A stretch of 64,000 nt of DNA from Pseudomonas sp. MWU13-2105 (GTDB taxonomy: Bacteria > Pseudomonadota > Gammaproteobacteria > Pseudomonadales > Pseudomonadaceae). The notes under the pieces are model-generated. The model did not search any database. It was not told the DNA's origin and saw only the letters and a program-made list of their open reading frames with translations. This document shows, piece by piece, positions 17,706 through 26,776 of the stretch. How positions within the stretch are numbered: position 1 is the first letter of the stretch; each line of letters starts with the position of its first letter. The stretch covers positions 124,001 through 188,000 of the forward strand of contig NZ_JALLIY010000014.1 in the NCBI RefSeq assembly GCF_023242315.1. Direction: 5' to 3'. Made by a program: the position numbers and the translations under genes.

Positions 17706-19152
17706 AAGTCAGAAAGCCATGCCGCAACCGGAAATGCGCCGTATCCGCCGTATCCACTTCGTCGGTATCGGTGGCGTGGGCATGTGCGGTATCGCCGAAG
17801 TATTGTTGAACCTGGGCTATGAAGTGTCCGGCTCCGACCTCAAGACTTCGCCGGTGACCGAGCGCCTGGAATCCTTCGGTGCGCACATCTTTATCGGCCA
17901 TCGTGCCGAGAACGCCGCCAACGCTGATGTGCTGGTAGTGTCGAGTGCGGTGAACAAGTCCAACCCGGAAGTCGCCACCGCCCTGGAGCGGCGTATTCCG
18001 GTGGTGCCGCGTGCCGAGATGCTCGCCGAGCTGATGCGCTATCGCCACGGCATCGCCGTCGCCGGTACCCACGGCAAGACCACCACCACCAGCCTGATCG
18101 CCTCGGTGTTCGCCGCCGGCGGCCTCGATCCGACCTTTGTCATCGGTGGCCGCTTGAATGCCGCGGGCACCAATGCCCAGCTCGGCACCAGCCGCTACCT
18201 GATCGCCGAAGCCGATGAAAGCGACGCCAGCTTCCTGCACCTGCAACCGCTGGTCGCGGTGGTCACCAACATCGACGCCGACCATATGGACACCTATGAA
18301 GGCGACTTCAACAAACTGAAGAAAACCTTCGTCGAGTTCCTCCACAACCTGCCGTTCTACGGTCTGGCCGTGGTCTGCCTGGATGATCCGGTGGTCCGCG
18401 AAATCCTCCCGCAGATCGCCCGTCCGACCCTGACCTACGGGGTTCACGAAGACGCCGACGTGCGCGCGATCAACATTCGCCAGGCCGGCATGCAGACCCA
18501 CTTCACCGTACTGCGTCGCGACCGCGAGCCGCTGAACGTGTCGGTGAACATGCCCGGCAACCACAACGTGCTCAACTCCCTGGCGACCATCGCCATCGCC
18601 AGCGACGAGGGCATCAGCGATGAAGCCATTGTCCAGGGCCTGTCGGGTTTCCAGGGTGTCGGCCGACGCTTCCAGGTCTACGGCGAACTGCCGGTGGACG
18701 GTGGCAGTGTGATGCTGGTGGACGACTACGGTCACCATCCGACCGAAGTCGCGGCGGTGATCAAGGCCGTCCGTGGCGGCTGGCCGGAGCGCCGCCTGGT
18801 GATGGTCTACCAGCCACACCGCTACACCCGGACCCGTGACCTGTACGACGATTTCGTCCAAGTGCTGGCCGACGCCAATGTCCTGCTGCTGATGGAAGTC
18901 TATCCGGCCGGCGAGGAAGCGATTCCGGGCGCCGACAGCCGTCAGCTGTGCCGCAGCATTCGCCAGCGCGGCCAGCTCGACCCGATCTATATCGAGCGCG
19001 GCGTGGAACTGGCTCCGCTGGTCAAGCCGCTGTTGCTGCCCGGCGACATCCTGCTCTGCCAGGGGGCCGGCGATATCGGTGGCCTGGCCCCGCAATTGCT
19101 CAAGAGCCCGCTGTTCGCCAGTGCCGTTGCCGGCGAAGGGGAATCGAAATGA
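17698..19152 (+). CDS. murC: UDP-N-acetylmuramate L-alanine ligase
   Basis: A 484-residue Mur ligase that starts peptide addition to UDP-MurNAc. Motifs seen are HFVGIGGVGMCGIAEVL, the ATP loop VAGTHGKTTTTSL, EADESDASFL and DDYGHHPTEVAAV. The ATG at 17698 overlaps the murG stop by 8 bases; the methionine seven codons later is an alternative. It overlaps ddl by 4 bases. Confidence 0.97.
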   Translation: MVESQKAMPQPEMRRIRRIHFVGIGGVGMCGIAEVLLNLGYEVSGSDLKTSPVTERLESFGAHIFIGHRAENAANADVLVVSSAVNKSNPEVATALERRIPVVPRAEMLAELMRYRHGIAVAGTHGKTTTTSLIASVFAAGGLDPTFVIGGRLNAAGTNAQLGTSRYLIAEADESDASFLHLQPLVAVVTNIDADHMDTYEGDFNKLKKTFVEFLHNLPFYGLAVVCLDDPVVREILPQIARPTLTYGVHEDADVRAINIRQAGMQTHFTVLRRDREPLNVSVNMPGNHNVLNSLATIAIASDEGISDEAIVQGLSGFQGVGRRFQVYGELPVDGGSVMLVDDYGHHPTEVAAVIKAVRGGWPERRLVMVYQPHRYTRTRDLYDDFVQVLADANVLLLMEVYPAGEEAIPGADSRQLCRSIRQRGQLDPIYIERGVELAPLVKPLLLPGDILLCQGAGDIGGLAPQLLKSPLFASAVAGEGESK

Positions 19153-20117
19153 GCGCTGCCTACGCCAACCTGTTCTCGACCGTCGAGCCGCAAGCCTTCG
19201 GCCGCGTCGCCGTGCTGTTCGGCGGCAAGAGCGCCGAGCGCGAGGTGTCGTTGAAGTCCGGCAACGCGGTGCTCGAAGCGCTGCTAAGCGCTGGTGTCGA
19301 CGCCTTCGGCATCGATGTGGGCGATGATCTCCTGCAACGTCTGCTCAACGAAAAGATCGACCGCGCTTTTATCATCCTGCACGGTCGCGGCGGTGAAGAC
19401 GGCAGCATGCAAGGCTTGCTCGAATGCCTGGGGATTCCCTACACCGGCAGCGGCATCCTCGCCTCGGCCCTGGCCATGGACAAGCTGCGGACCAAGCAGG
19501 TCTGGCACAGCCTGGGGATTCCGACACCGCGTCACGCCGTGTTGAGTTCCGCGGCCGATTGTATTTCCGCCGGCGCGGAACTGGGTTTCCCTTTGATCGT
19601 CAAACCTGCTCATGAAGGCTCCAGTATTGGGATGGCCAAGGTGAGCAGCGTCGATGAACTGATCGTCGCCTGGAAAGCCGCCGCTACCTACGATTCGCAA
19701 GTGTTGGTCGAACAGTGGATTCAAGGTCCTGAGTTCACCATCGCCACCCTGCGCGACCAGATCCTGCCGCCGATTGCCCTCGGCACCCCGCATTCTTTCT
19801 ACGACTACGACGCCAAGTACCTGGCTTCCGATACCCAGTATCGGATTCCCTGCGGCCTCGATAGCACCAAGGAAAAACAACTGATGGACCTCACGGCCAA
19901 GGCCTGTGAGGCACTCGGTATCGCCGGTTGGGGCCGGGCCGACGTGATGCAGGACGCCGACGGGCAATTCTGGTTCCTGGAAGTCAACACCGCGCCGGGC
20001 ATGACTGACCACAGTCTGGTCCCCATGGCCGCGCGGGCCGCTGGCCTGGATTTCCAGCAGTTGGTACTGGCGATCCTGGCGGCAAGCTATGCCAGTAACA
20101 TAGGGACGCGAGGTTAA
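19149..20117 (+). CDS. ddl: D-alanine D-alanine ligase
   Basis: A 322-residue ATP-grasp enzyme that makes the D-Ala-D-Ala dipeptide used by MurF. Signatures are GRVAVLFGGKSAEREVSLKSG, HGRGGEDGSMQGLLE, the KPAHEGSSIGM ATP loop, and the metal and substrate region FLEVNTAPGMTDHSL. As the dcw copy it corresponds to DdlB of E. coli. It overlaps murC by 4 bases, and ftsQ begins 5 bases after it. Confidence 0.96.
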   Translation: MSAAYANLFSTVEPQAFGRVAVLFGGKSAEREVSLKSGNAVLEALLSAGVDAFGIDVGDDLLQRLLNEKIDRAFIILHGRGGEDGSMQGLLECLGIPYTGSGILASALAMDKLRTKQVWHSLGIPTPRHAVLSSAADCISAGAELGFPLIVKPAHEGSSIGMAKVSSVDELIVAWKAAATYDSQVLVEQWIQGPEFTIATLRDQILPPIALGTPHSFYDYDAKYLASDTQYRIPCGLDSTKEKQLMDLTAKACEALGIAGWGRADVMQDADGQFWFLEVNTAPGMTDHSLVPMAARAAGLDFQQLVLAILAASYASNIGTRG

Positions 20118-20121
20118 GACC

Positions 20122-20991
20122 ATGCACGGCGCATCGATTCGTCATCAGCCACCCGCCCCCGGCCGTAACAAGCCGGTGCCGCGGGGTGCCAGCCGGATGG
20201 TGGCTAAAGAGCCGATGTCGGTGCGCCTGCCGAAAGCCAATTTCGGTTTTGTGAAGAGCCTGATGTGGCCGGTGCTGCTGGTGGCCCTGGGTTTCGCTAC
20301 CTATGAAGGTGCCCAGCGCCTGTTGCCCTATGCCGATCGGCCGATCAGCAAGATCAACGTGCAGGGCGACCTCAGCTACATCAGCCAGCAGGCGGTGCAG
20401 CAGCGGATCGCGCCGTACGTCGCGTCGAGCTTCTTCACCATCGACCTGGCGAGCATGCGCACTGAGCTTGAGACCATGCCGTGGATCGCCCACGCCGAGG
20501 TCCGGCGCGTGTGGCCGGACCAGGTGGTGATCCGCCTGGAAGAGCAATTGCCGGTGGCCCGTTGGGGCGACGGGGCGTTGTTGAACAACCAGGGCCAGGC
20601 GTTCGCGCCACGGGAACTGGCGAACTACGAGCATCTGCCGCAGTTGTTCGGTCCCCAGCGGGCCCAGCAGCAGGTGATGCAGCAGTATCAGGTGTTGAGT
20701 CAGATGCTGCGCCCGTTGGGTTTCTCGATTGCCCGGCTGGAGCTGCGTGAGCGCGGCAGTTGGTTCCTGACCACCGGTGCGGGCAGTGCGGGGCCGGGAA
20801 TCGAGCTGTTGTTGGGCCGCGACCATCTGGTCGAGAAGATGCGCCGCTTCATTGCCATTTATGAAAAAACGCTGAAAGAACAGATTACGAACATTGCCAG
20901 CATCGATCTGCGCTATTCCAACGGCCTGGCCGTCGGATGGCGGGAACCTGTGGCGCCCGTGACGGCCAAACCCGCCGTTGCGAAGAATTAA
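20122..20991 (+). CDS. ftsQ: Cell division protein FtsQ
   Basis: A 289-residue bitopic inner membrane protein of the FtsQLB complex. A basic cytoplasmic tail of about 50 residues is followed by one membrane helix (about residues 48-63), the POTRA domain (starting DRPISKINVQGDLSYIS) and the beta domain. The motifs MPWIAHAEVRRVWPDQVVIRLEEQ and IDLRYSNGLAVGW are typical. It is followed after 14 bases by ftsA. Confidence 0.96.
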   Translation: MHGASIRHQPPAPGRNKPVPRGASRMVAKEPMSVRLPKANFGFVKSLMWPVLLVALGFATYEGAQRLLPYADRPISKINVQGDLSYISQQAVQQRIAPYVASSFFTIDLASMRTELETMPWIAHAEVRRVWPDQVVIRLEEQLPVARWGDGALLNNQGQAFAPRELANYEHLPQLFGPQRAQQQVMQQYQVLSQMLRPLGFSIARLELRERGSWFLTTGAGSAGPGIELLLGRDHLVEKMRRFIAIYEKTLKEQITNIASIDLRYSNGLAVGWREPVAPVTAKPAVAKN

Positions 20992-21005
20992 GAAGAGGCA
21001 GGACC

Positions 21006-22271
21006 ATGGCAAACGTGCAAAGCGGCAAAATGATCGTCGGGCTGGATATCGGTACCTCCAAGGTGGTGGCGCTGGTGGGCGAGGTCGCGGCCGATGGCAC
21101 GCTGGAAATCGTCGGTATCGGCACCCATCCTTCGCGCGGCCTGAAGAAGGGCGTGGTGGTGAATATCGAGTCCACCGTGCAGTCGATCCAGCGCGCGGTA
21201 GAAGAAGCGCAACTGATGGCCGGTTGCCGGATCCACTCGGCGTTCGTCGGCGTGGCGGGCAATCACATCCGCAGCCTGAACTCCCACGGCATCGTCGCGA
21301 TCCGCGATCGCGAAGTCAGCGCGGCGGACCTCGAGCGCGTGCTCGATGCGGCCCAGGCCGTGGCGATCCCGGCGGACCAGCGGGTCCTGCACACCCTGCC
21401 GCAGGACTACGTGATCGACAACCAGGAAGGCGTTCGCGAGCCCCTGGGCATGTCCGGCGTACGCCTGGAAGCCAAGGTCCACGTGGTCACCTGCGCGGTG
21501 AACGCGGCACAGAACATCGAGAAGTGCGTGCGTCGCTGCGGCCTGGAAATCGACGACATCATTCTTGAGCAACTGGCTTCGGCCTACTCGGTGCTGACCG
21601 ACGACGAGAAAGAACTGGGCGTGTGCCTGGTGGACATCGGCGGCGGCACCACCGACATCGCGATCTTCACCGAAGGCGCGATCCGCCACACCGCGGTGAT
21701 CCCGATTGCCGGCGACCAGGTGACCAACGACATCGCCATGGCATTGCGCACCCCGACCCAGTACGCCGAAGAGATCAAGATCCGCTACGCCTGTGCCCTG
21801 GCGAAACTGGCCGGTGCCGGTGAAACCATCAAGGTCCCGAGCGTCGGCGACCGTCCGCCGCGCGAGCTGTCGCGCCAGGCCCTGGCCGAAGTGGTCGAGC
21901 CGCGCTACGACGAACTGTTCACCCTGATCCAGGCCGAACTGCGGCGCAGCGGCTACGAGGACCTGATCCCGGCCGGCATCGTGCTGACCGGCGGTACCTC
22001 GAAGATGGAAGGCGCGGTCGAACTGGCCGAAGAGATTTTCCACATGCCGGTGCGCCTGGGCGTGCCGCATACCGTCAAAGGGCTGTCGGACGTGATCCGC
22101 AACCCGATCTATTCAACTGGGGTAGGGCTGTTGCTGTACGGGCTGCAAAAGCAGTCGGACGGCATTTCCCTGTCCGGCTACAACGGCGGCAACAGAAACG
22201 ACTATCGCGATGAAGAACAGAAAGCACCTGTACTGGAGCGTTTGAAGCGCTGGGTCCAGGGCAACTTTTAA
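21006..22271 (+). CDS. ftsA: Cell division protein FtsA
   Basis: A 421-residue actin-like ATPase that anchors FtsZ to the membrane. Phosphate loops MIVGLDIGTSKVVALVGE and VDIGGGTTDIAIF and the adenosine motif GIVLTGGTSKMEGA are seen. The C-terminal amphipathic membrane-targeting helix is VLERLKRWVQGNF. The start ATG at 21006 has AGAGG upstream (AAGAAGAGGCAGG). Confidence 0.97.
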   Translation: MANVQSGKMIVGLDIGTSKVVALVGEVAADGTLEIVGIGTHPSRGLKKGVVVNIESTVQSIQRAVEEAQLMAGCRIHSAFVGVAGNHIRSLNSHGIVAIRDREVSAADLERVLDAAQAVAIPADQRVLHTLPQDYVIDNQEGVREPLGMSGVRLEAKVHVVTCAVNAAQNIEKCVRRCGLEIDDIILEQLASAYSVLTDDEKELGVCLVDIGGGTTDIAIFTEGAIRHTAVIPIAGDQVTNDIAMALRTPTQYAEEIKIRYACALAKLAGAGETIKVPSVGDRPPRELSRQALAEVVEPRYDELFTLIQAELRRSGYEDLIPAGIVLTGGTSKMEGAVELAEEIFHMPVRLGVPHTVKGLSDVIRNPIYSTGVGLLLYGLQKQSDGISLSGYNGGNRNDYRDEEQKAPVLERLKRWVQGNF

Positions 22272-22326
22272 AGTTTCAAAGCAGTAGAAGTAGGCGAAAA
22301 AACTAGAGAATGAAAGGAGAGGGAAC

Positions 22327-23520
22327 ATGTTCGAACTCGTAGACAACGTCCCACAAAGTCCGGTAATCAAGGTTATCGGCGTAGGCGGTGGTGGCGGCAA
22401 CGCCGTTAACCATATGGTCAAGAGCAACATTGAAGGCGTCGAGTTCATCTGCGCCAACACCGATGCCCAGGCCCTGAAGAACATTGGCGCGCGGACTATC
22501 CTGCAACTGGGTACCGGCGTGACCAAGGGCCTGGGTGCCGGCGCCAATCCGGAAGTCGGTCGTCAGGCCGCGCTGGAAGATCGCGAGCGCATCGCCGAAG
22601 TGCTGCAAGGCACCAACATGGTGTTCATCACCACCGGCATGGGTGGCGGTACCGGTACCGGCGCGGCCCCGATCATTGCCGAAGTGGCGAAGGAAATGGG
22701 CATCCTCACCGTTGCGGTGGTGACCCGTCCGTTCCCGTTCGAAGGCCGCAAACGCATGCAGATCGCCGATGAAGGCATCCGCGCGCTGAGCGAAAGCGTC
22801 GACTCGTTGATCACCATTCCCAACGAGAAGCTGCTGACCATCCTGGGTAAGGACGCCAGCCTGCTGTCGGCTTTCGCCAAGGCTGACGATGTACTCGCCG
22901 GTGCCGTTCGCGGTATCTCCGACATCATCAAGCGTCCGGGCATGATCAACGTCGACTTCGCCGACGTGCGTACCGTGATGAGCGAAATGGGCATGGCGAT
23001 GATGGGTACTGGCTGCGCCAGCGGTCCCAACCGTGCACGTGAAGCGACCGAGGCGGCGATCCGCAACCCGCTGCTGGAAGACGTCAACCTGCAAGGCGCG
23101 CGTGGCATCCTGGTGAACATCACCGCCGGTCCTGACCTGTCCCTGGGTGAGTACTCCGACGTGGGTAGCATCATCGAAGCCTTCGCGTCCGAGCACGCCA
23201 TGGTCAAGGTCGGTACCGTTATCGATCCGGACATGCGCGACGAGCTGCACGTGACCGTGGTTGCCACCGGCCTGGGCGCGCGTATCGAGAAGCCTGTGAA
23301 GGTCATCGACAACACCCTGCAGACCAGCCAGTCGGCTGCCGCCCAGACGCAAGCGCCATCGCGTCAGGAACTGCCGTCGGTGAACTACCGTGACCTGGAC
23401 CGTCCGACCGTCATGCGCAACCAGGCCCAGGCCGGTGCCGCGACTGCCGCGAAGATGAACCCGCAAGACGACCTGGACTATCTGGATATCCCGGCTTTCC
23501 TGCGTCGCCAGGCTGATTGA
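22327..23520 (+). CDS. ftsZ: Cell division GTPase FtsZ
   Basis: A 397-residue tubulin homologue that forms the Z ring. The GTP signature GMGGGTGTGAAPIIAE and the T7 synergy loop (NVDFADVRTVMS) are intact. A linker follows, and the conserved C-terminal peptide DDLDYLDIPAFLRRQAD binds FtsA and ZipA. The ribosome site AAAGGAGAGGG is strong, in keeping with high expression. Confidence 0.98.
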   Translation: MFELVDNVPQSPVIKVIGVGGGGGNAVNHMVKSNIEGVEFICANTDAQALKNIGARTILQLGTGVTKGLGAGANPEVGRQAALEDRERIAEVLQGTNMVFITTGMGGGTGTGAAPIIAEVAKEMGILTVAVVTRPFPFEGRKRMQIADEGIRALSESVDSLITIPNEKLLTILGKDASLLSAFAKADDVLAGAVRGISDIIKRPGMINVDFADVRTVMSEMGMAMMGTGCASGPNRAREATEAAIRNPLLEDVNLQGARGILVNITAGPDLSLGEYSDVGSIIEAFASEHAMVKVGTVIDPDMRDELHVTVVATGLGARIEKPVKVIDNTLQTSQSAAAQTQAPSRQELPSVNYRDLDRPTVMRNQAQAGAATAAKMNPQDDLDYLDIPAFLRRQAD

Positions 23521-23553
23521 TGGAATGTATCAGGAGTATTAGGGTGATTGGTG

Positions 23554-23580
23554 TTCAGCAAAGGCCTGGTCTGCTATCAT
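23554..23580 (+). promoter_or_regulatory. Possible lpxC promoter (extended -10)
   Basis: TGCTATCAT with the hexamer TATCAT at 23575-23580 is an extended -10 element in the 112-base ftsZ-lpxC gap. TTCAGC at 23554 is a weak -35 at 15-base spacing. lpxC usually has its own promoter here, but this assignment is tentative. Confidence 0.35.
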
Positions 23581-23632
23581 CGCCAGCCTTTGTTGATACC
23601 TGTTCGCAATTTGCGCTGAAGCGGCCCATGCC

Positions 23633-24544
23633 ATGATTAAACAACGCACCCTGAAAAATATTATCCGTGCTACAGGTGTCGGCCTGCACTCCGGTGAGAA
23701 GGTCTACCTGACCCTCAAGCCCGCGCCTGTGGACACCGGTATCGTGTTTTGTCGTGCTGACCTCGACCCTGTGGTGCAGATTCCTGCTCGCGCGGAAAAT
23801 GTTGGTGAAACCACGATGTCGACCACGTTGGTCAACGGTGACGTCAAGGTGGACACGGTGGAGCACTTGCTCTCGGCCATGGCCGGCCTGGGCATCGATA
23901 ACGCCTACGTCGAGCTCTCCGCGTCCGAAGTCCCGATCATGGATGGTAGCGCTGGACCCTTCGTATTCCTGATTCAATCTGCCGGCCTGGAAGAACAGGA
24001 CGCAGCCAAGAAGTTCATCCGCATCCTGCGTGAAGTCACAGTGGAAGACGGCGACAAGCGCGCCACTTTCGTGCCTTTCGAAGGTTTCAAGGTGAGCTTT
24101 GAGATCGATTTCGATCACCCGGTGTTCCGTGACCGCATCCAGAGTGCCAGCGTGGATTTTTCCAGCACTTCGTTCGTAAAAGAAGTCAGCCGCGCCCGGA
24201 CCTTTGGTTTCATGAGTGATATCGAGTACCTGCGCAAGCACAACCTCGCACTCGGCGGTAGCGTGGAAAACGCCATCGTGGTGGATTCGGACGGTGTACT
24301 GAACGAAGACGGCCTTCGTTACGAAGACGAATTCGTCAAGCACAAGATCCTCGACGCAATCGGTGACCTCTACCTGCTGGGCAATAGCCTGATTGGTGAG
24401 TTCAAAGGCTTCAAGTCCGGTCACGCCCTGAACAACCAGCTTCTGCGTAAGCTCATCGAGCAGAAAGATGCCTGGGAAGTGGTGACCTTCGAAGACGCCA
24501 GCACCGCGCCGATCTCTTACATGCGTCCCGTTGCGGCCGTGTAA
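23633..24544 (+). CDS. lpxC: UDP-3-O-acyl-N-acetylglucosamine deacetylase
   Basis: A 303-residue zinc deacetylase, the first committed step of lipid A synthesis. Zinc ligands are visible: His in VEHLLSAMAGLGIDN, and His and Asp in EFVKHKILDAIGDLYL. The general acid His is in KSGHALNN. The opening IKQRTLKNIIRATGVGLHSGEKV is typical. The cluster ends at the terminator 27 bases downstream. Confidence 0.98.
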   Translation: MIKQRTLKNIIRATGVGLHSGEKVYLTLKPAPVDTGIVFCRADLDPVVQIPARAENVGETTMSTTLVNGDVKVDTVEHLLSAMAGLGIDNAYVELSASEVPIMDGSAGPFVFLIQSAGLEEQDAAKKFIRILREVTVEDGDKRATFVPFEGFKVSFEIDFDHPVFRDRIQSASVDFSSTSFVKEVSRARTFGFMSDIEYLRKHNLALGGSVENAIVVDSDGVLNEDGLRYEDEFVKHKILDAIGDLYLLGNSLIGEFKGFKSGHALNNQLLRKLIEQKDAWEVVTFEDASTAPISYMRPVAAV

Positions 24545-24570
24545 CGACTCTCTCCTTTTGTTGTATTTGA

Positions 24571-24596
24571 AAGCCGCCCTCGGGCGGCTTTTTTTA
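24571..24596 (+). terminator. Terminator of the dcw cluster after lpxC
   Basis: An AAGCCGCCC/GGGCGGCTT stem with a short loop, followed by a T7 tract. Confidence 0.9.
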
Positions 24597-24608
24597 TTCC
24601 TGTCCCCC

Positions 24609-24660
24609 CTGTAGGAGCAAGCTCGCTCCTATAGGGGGGCAATAGGCCTGCTTCCTACAG
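24609..24660. repeat. REP-like inverted repeat
   Basis: CTGTAGGA at 24609 pairs with TCCTACAG ending at 24660. An inner hairpin TAGGAGC-aagctc-GCTCCTA lies at 24612-24631. TGTAGGAGCAAGCTCGCTCC resembles the other fluorescens REP type. It sits between the convergent lpxC and diguanylate cyclase genes and overlaps the end of the latter. Confidence 0.55.
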
Positions 24661-26193
24661 CCGGTTGGCGCTGGCGTGCACCGCACGGTCGCGGCCGTCG
24701 TGCTTGGCCTGGTACAGCGCCTGATCGGCGCGGCGCAGCAGTTGCTCCAGCGTGCCTTCGCCAGGCGGGAGTGCGGTGCTGGCACCGATGCTGACGGTGA
24801 TCGGCCGGCGGTCGCCCTTGAAGGGTGTCAGCGCGGCCATGGCGGCCCTGATCTTTTGTGCCAGGATCATTGCTCCATGCTCATCGGTTTCCGGCAACAC
24901 CACGGCAAACTCTTCACCGCCATAACGCGCCGCCATGTCGCCAGGGCGCCGGATGTTTTCGCTGATCACCCGCGCCAGCTGGCGCAAGGCCTGGTCACCG
25001 ATCGGATGACCATGGCGGTCGTTGAAGGCCTTGAAGTGATCGGCATCGATCATCAGCAGCGACAGTGCCTTGCCGGCGCGCTGCGCCCGTGCCCATTCGA
25101 GCGCCAGGCTCTGATCCAGCGCCCGGCGATTGGCCAAGCCGGTCAGCGAATCGGTGGCGGCCAGTTGGGCCAATTCCTGCTCGGCCCGTTGACGTCGGCG
25201 CAGCTCCCGGGCCAACAGCCAACTGAGCCAGAGCAGGCCGATACAGAGCACGCTGGTGGCCAGGCCGATCAGGCGTGTCGTGCGCCTCCAGGCGCCATAG
25301 ACCTCGTCGCTGGACTGGGCCACCACCACGACCAGCGGCAGCGTTCCCACTTGGGAAAAGGTATAGAGCCGCTCATTGCCATCGAGCTCCGAGGTGGAAC
25401 TGAAGCTGCCATTGCCTTGTTTGAGCATGCGGATGAAGTTGGGGTAGCTGCTGAAATCCCGGCCGATCAGATCTTCGGGCAGCGGTGTTTGCCGGGACAG
25501 CAGCGTGCCGTCGGTACTGACCAGGCTGATGGAGCCGCCTTTGCCGACGCTCAGGTTCATGAACAGTTCGTCGAAGTAACTCAGGCGCATCCCGGCGGCG
25601 GCCACCCCGAGGAACTGGCCTTCCGGGGATGTCACCCGCCGGCTGAAACTGATCAGCCAGGGATAAGGGGCCCGACGGGACTTGAACGGGTGGCTGATCA
25701 TCAGGCTCGGGTCCGGGTCGCTCTCGTGGGACCGGAAATACTCGCGATCAGAAAAATTCTCGGCCCGCGGGATCACCGATTGGGAGTCGGCGAGCACATT
25801 GCCCAGGCGGTCGAGCAACAGGATATCGCCTTTGTGCGAGGTGCTCGAAGCCCGGTCGAACAGGGCGAGATGACGGACCTCGGGGGGGACGGTCAGCAGG
25901 TCCTGGCGTTGCGAGGCCTGGATCAGACCCTGTACCGCCAGGTCGTAGAGCTCGATGTTGCGCAATACATCGGCGTCGATCAGTTGCACGATATTGCTCG
26001 CCGAGCGCGCGGCGGCTTCGGTGGCGCTGCCGCGCTCACGGATCAGCAGAAAGGTCACGATGGCAAGAATGGCGGCGACCGTCAGCCCGCTGACCAGGGT
26101 CAACAGGATTTGCGGCTTGGCGGACTTTGCCGGGGAGTGGGGAATGGTGGCACGCTCGATCGTAGGGTTTATTGGCGCATGTATAAGGCCCAC
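24655..26193 (-). CDS. Membrane diguanylate cyclase with periplasmic sensor domain
   Basis: Up to 512 residues. A membrane helix at about 29-50 is followed by a periplasmic dCACHE-like domain (about 55-300), a second helix (about 308-330), a short coiled coil and a GGDEF domain (about 350-505). The active loop reads GGEEF, so it should make cyclic di-GMP. No RxxD inhibitory site stands before it (sequence IRRPGDMAARYGGEEF). The start is a GTG without a clear ribosome site, so the first 20 or so residues are uncertain. The ligand is unknown. Confidence 0.9.
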   Translation of the reverse strand: MGLIHAPINPTIERATIPHSPAKSAKPQILLTLVSGLTVAAILAIVTFLLIRERGSATEAAARSASNIVQLIDADVLRNIELYDLAVQGLIQASQRQDLLTVPPEVRHLALFDRASSTSHKGDILLLDRLGNVLADSQSVIPRAENFSDREYFRSHESDPDPSLMISHPFKSRRAPYPWLISFSRRVTSPEGQFLGVAAAGMRLSYFDELFMNLSVGKGGSISLVSTDGTLLSRQTPLPEDLIGRDFSSYPNFIRMLKQGNGSFSSTSELDGNERLYTFSQVGTLPLVVVVAQSSDEVYGAWRRTTRLIGLATSVLCIGLLWLSWLLARELRRRQRAEQELAQLAATDSLTGLANRRALDQSLALEWARAQRAGKALSLLMIDADHFKAFNDRHGHPIGDQALRQLARVISENIRRPGDMAARYGGEEFAVVLPETDEHGAMILAQKIRAAMAALTPFKGDRRPITVSIGASTALPPGEGTLEQLLRRADQALYQAKHDGRDRAVHASANRL

Positions 26194-26338
26194 GCAAGAA
26201 AAAGGCCAGTCTCAGGCGACTGGTCTTTTCCGTGCCCTTCCTGGAAAGCCTTGATCGGGGCGACCGTGGGCCGTGAGCCGTTGGGGCGGGCGCTGGTCGG
26301 GCGGGGTGGGCGATCATTGCGATCTGGGTAACGAATAA

Positions 26339-26365
26339 AAAAAGCCGCTGTTTCAGCGGCTTTAA
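26339..26365. terminator. Bidirectional terminator
   Basis: An AAAGCCGCTG/CAGCGGCTTT stem with a 3-base loop, flanked by A and T runs. It lies between the small secreted protein gene (26428-26652, minus) and the diguanylate cyclase, and most likely ends the former. Confidence 0.75.
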
Positions 26366-26427
26366 AACATTCGATCCCAGTGTAGAGCGCTGGACGAATG
26401 TTGAGGGAAAATATTCGGAAGGACAGC

Positions 26428-26652
26428 TCAGCTGTCTTTGCCGCTGTCGGACTGGCCGAGGCTGGCGGAGGGGGGCTGCTCGGAACTGCCGTGTTGTGTC
26501 TTGGCGCTCATCTCGGCCTGGTTCTGCTGGAAGGCAGCGGCGCGGGCGGCCTGTTGGGCAACAAAAGTTTGTGATTCCTCGGCCAGGGCCAGGGGCGACA
26601 ACAACAAGGTGGACAGGGCAAAAACGCTGGCCATACCCAGGGTGGTAGACAT
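26428..26652 (-). CDS. Small secreted protein of unknown function
   Basis: A 74-residue protein from the ATG at 26652. It has a clear signal peptide (STTLGMASVFALSTLLLSPLALA) cut after ALA. The mature part is short, Gln/Ala/Ser-rich and probably helical then disordered (QQAARAAAFQQNQAEMS). A longer frame starting at 26727 would place charged residues before the signal and is not preferred. No family is recognised. It is monocistronic with the terminator at 26339. Confidence 0.65.
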   Translation of the reverse strand: MSTTLGMASVFALSTLLLSPLALAEESQTFVAQQAARAAAFQQNQAEMSAKTQHGSSEQPPSASLGQSDSGKDS

Positions 26653-26776
26653 TTTCAGGACCTTCTTGCGGGGCAAGTGCTGTGTGGTGCGCGCACAGTA
26701 AAGGTCTTGGCCGGTGGGAAAAAGCACCGGAGGGGATAATAACCGTTACCAAACCGGTAACAGTGGTTCCGGCGCT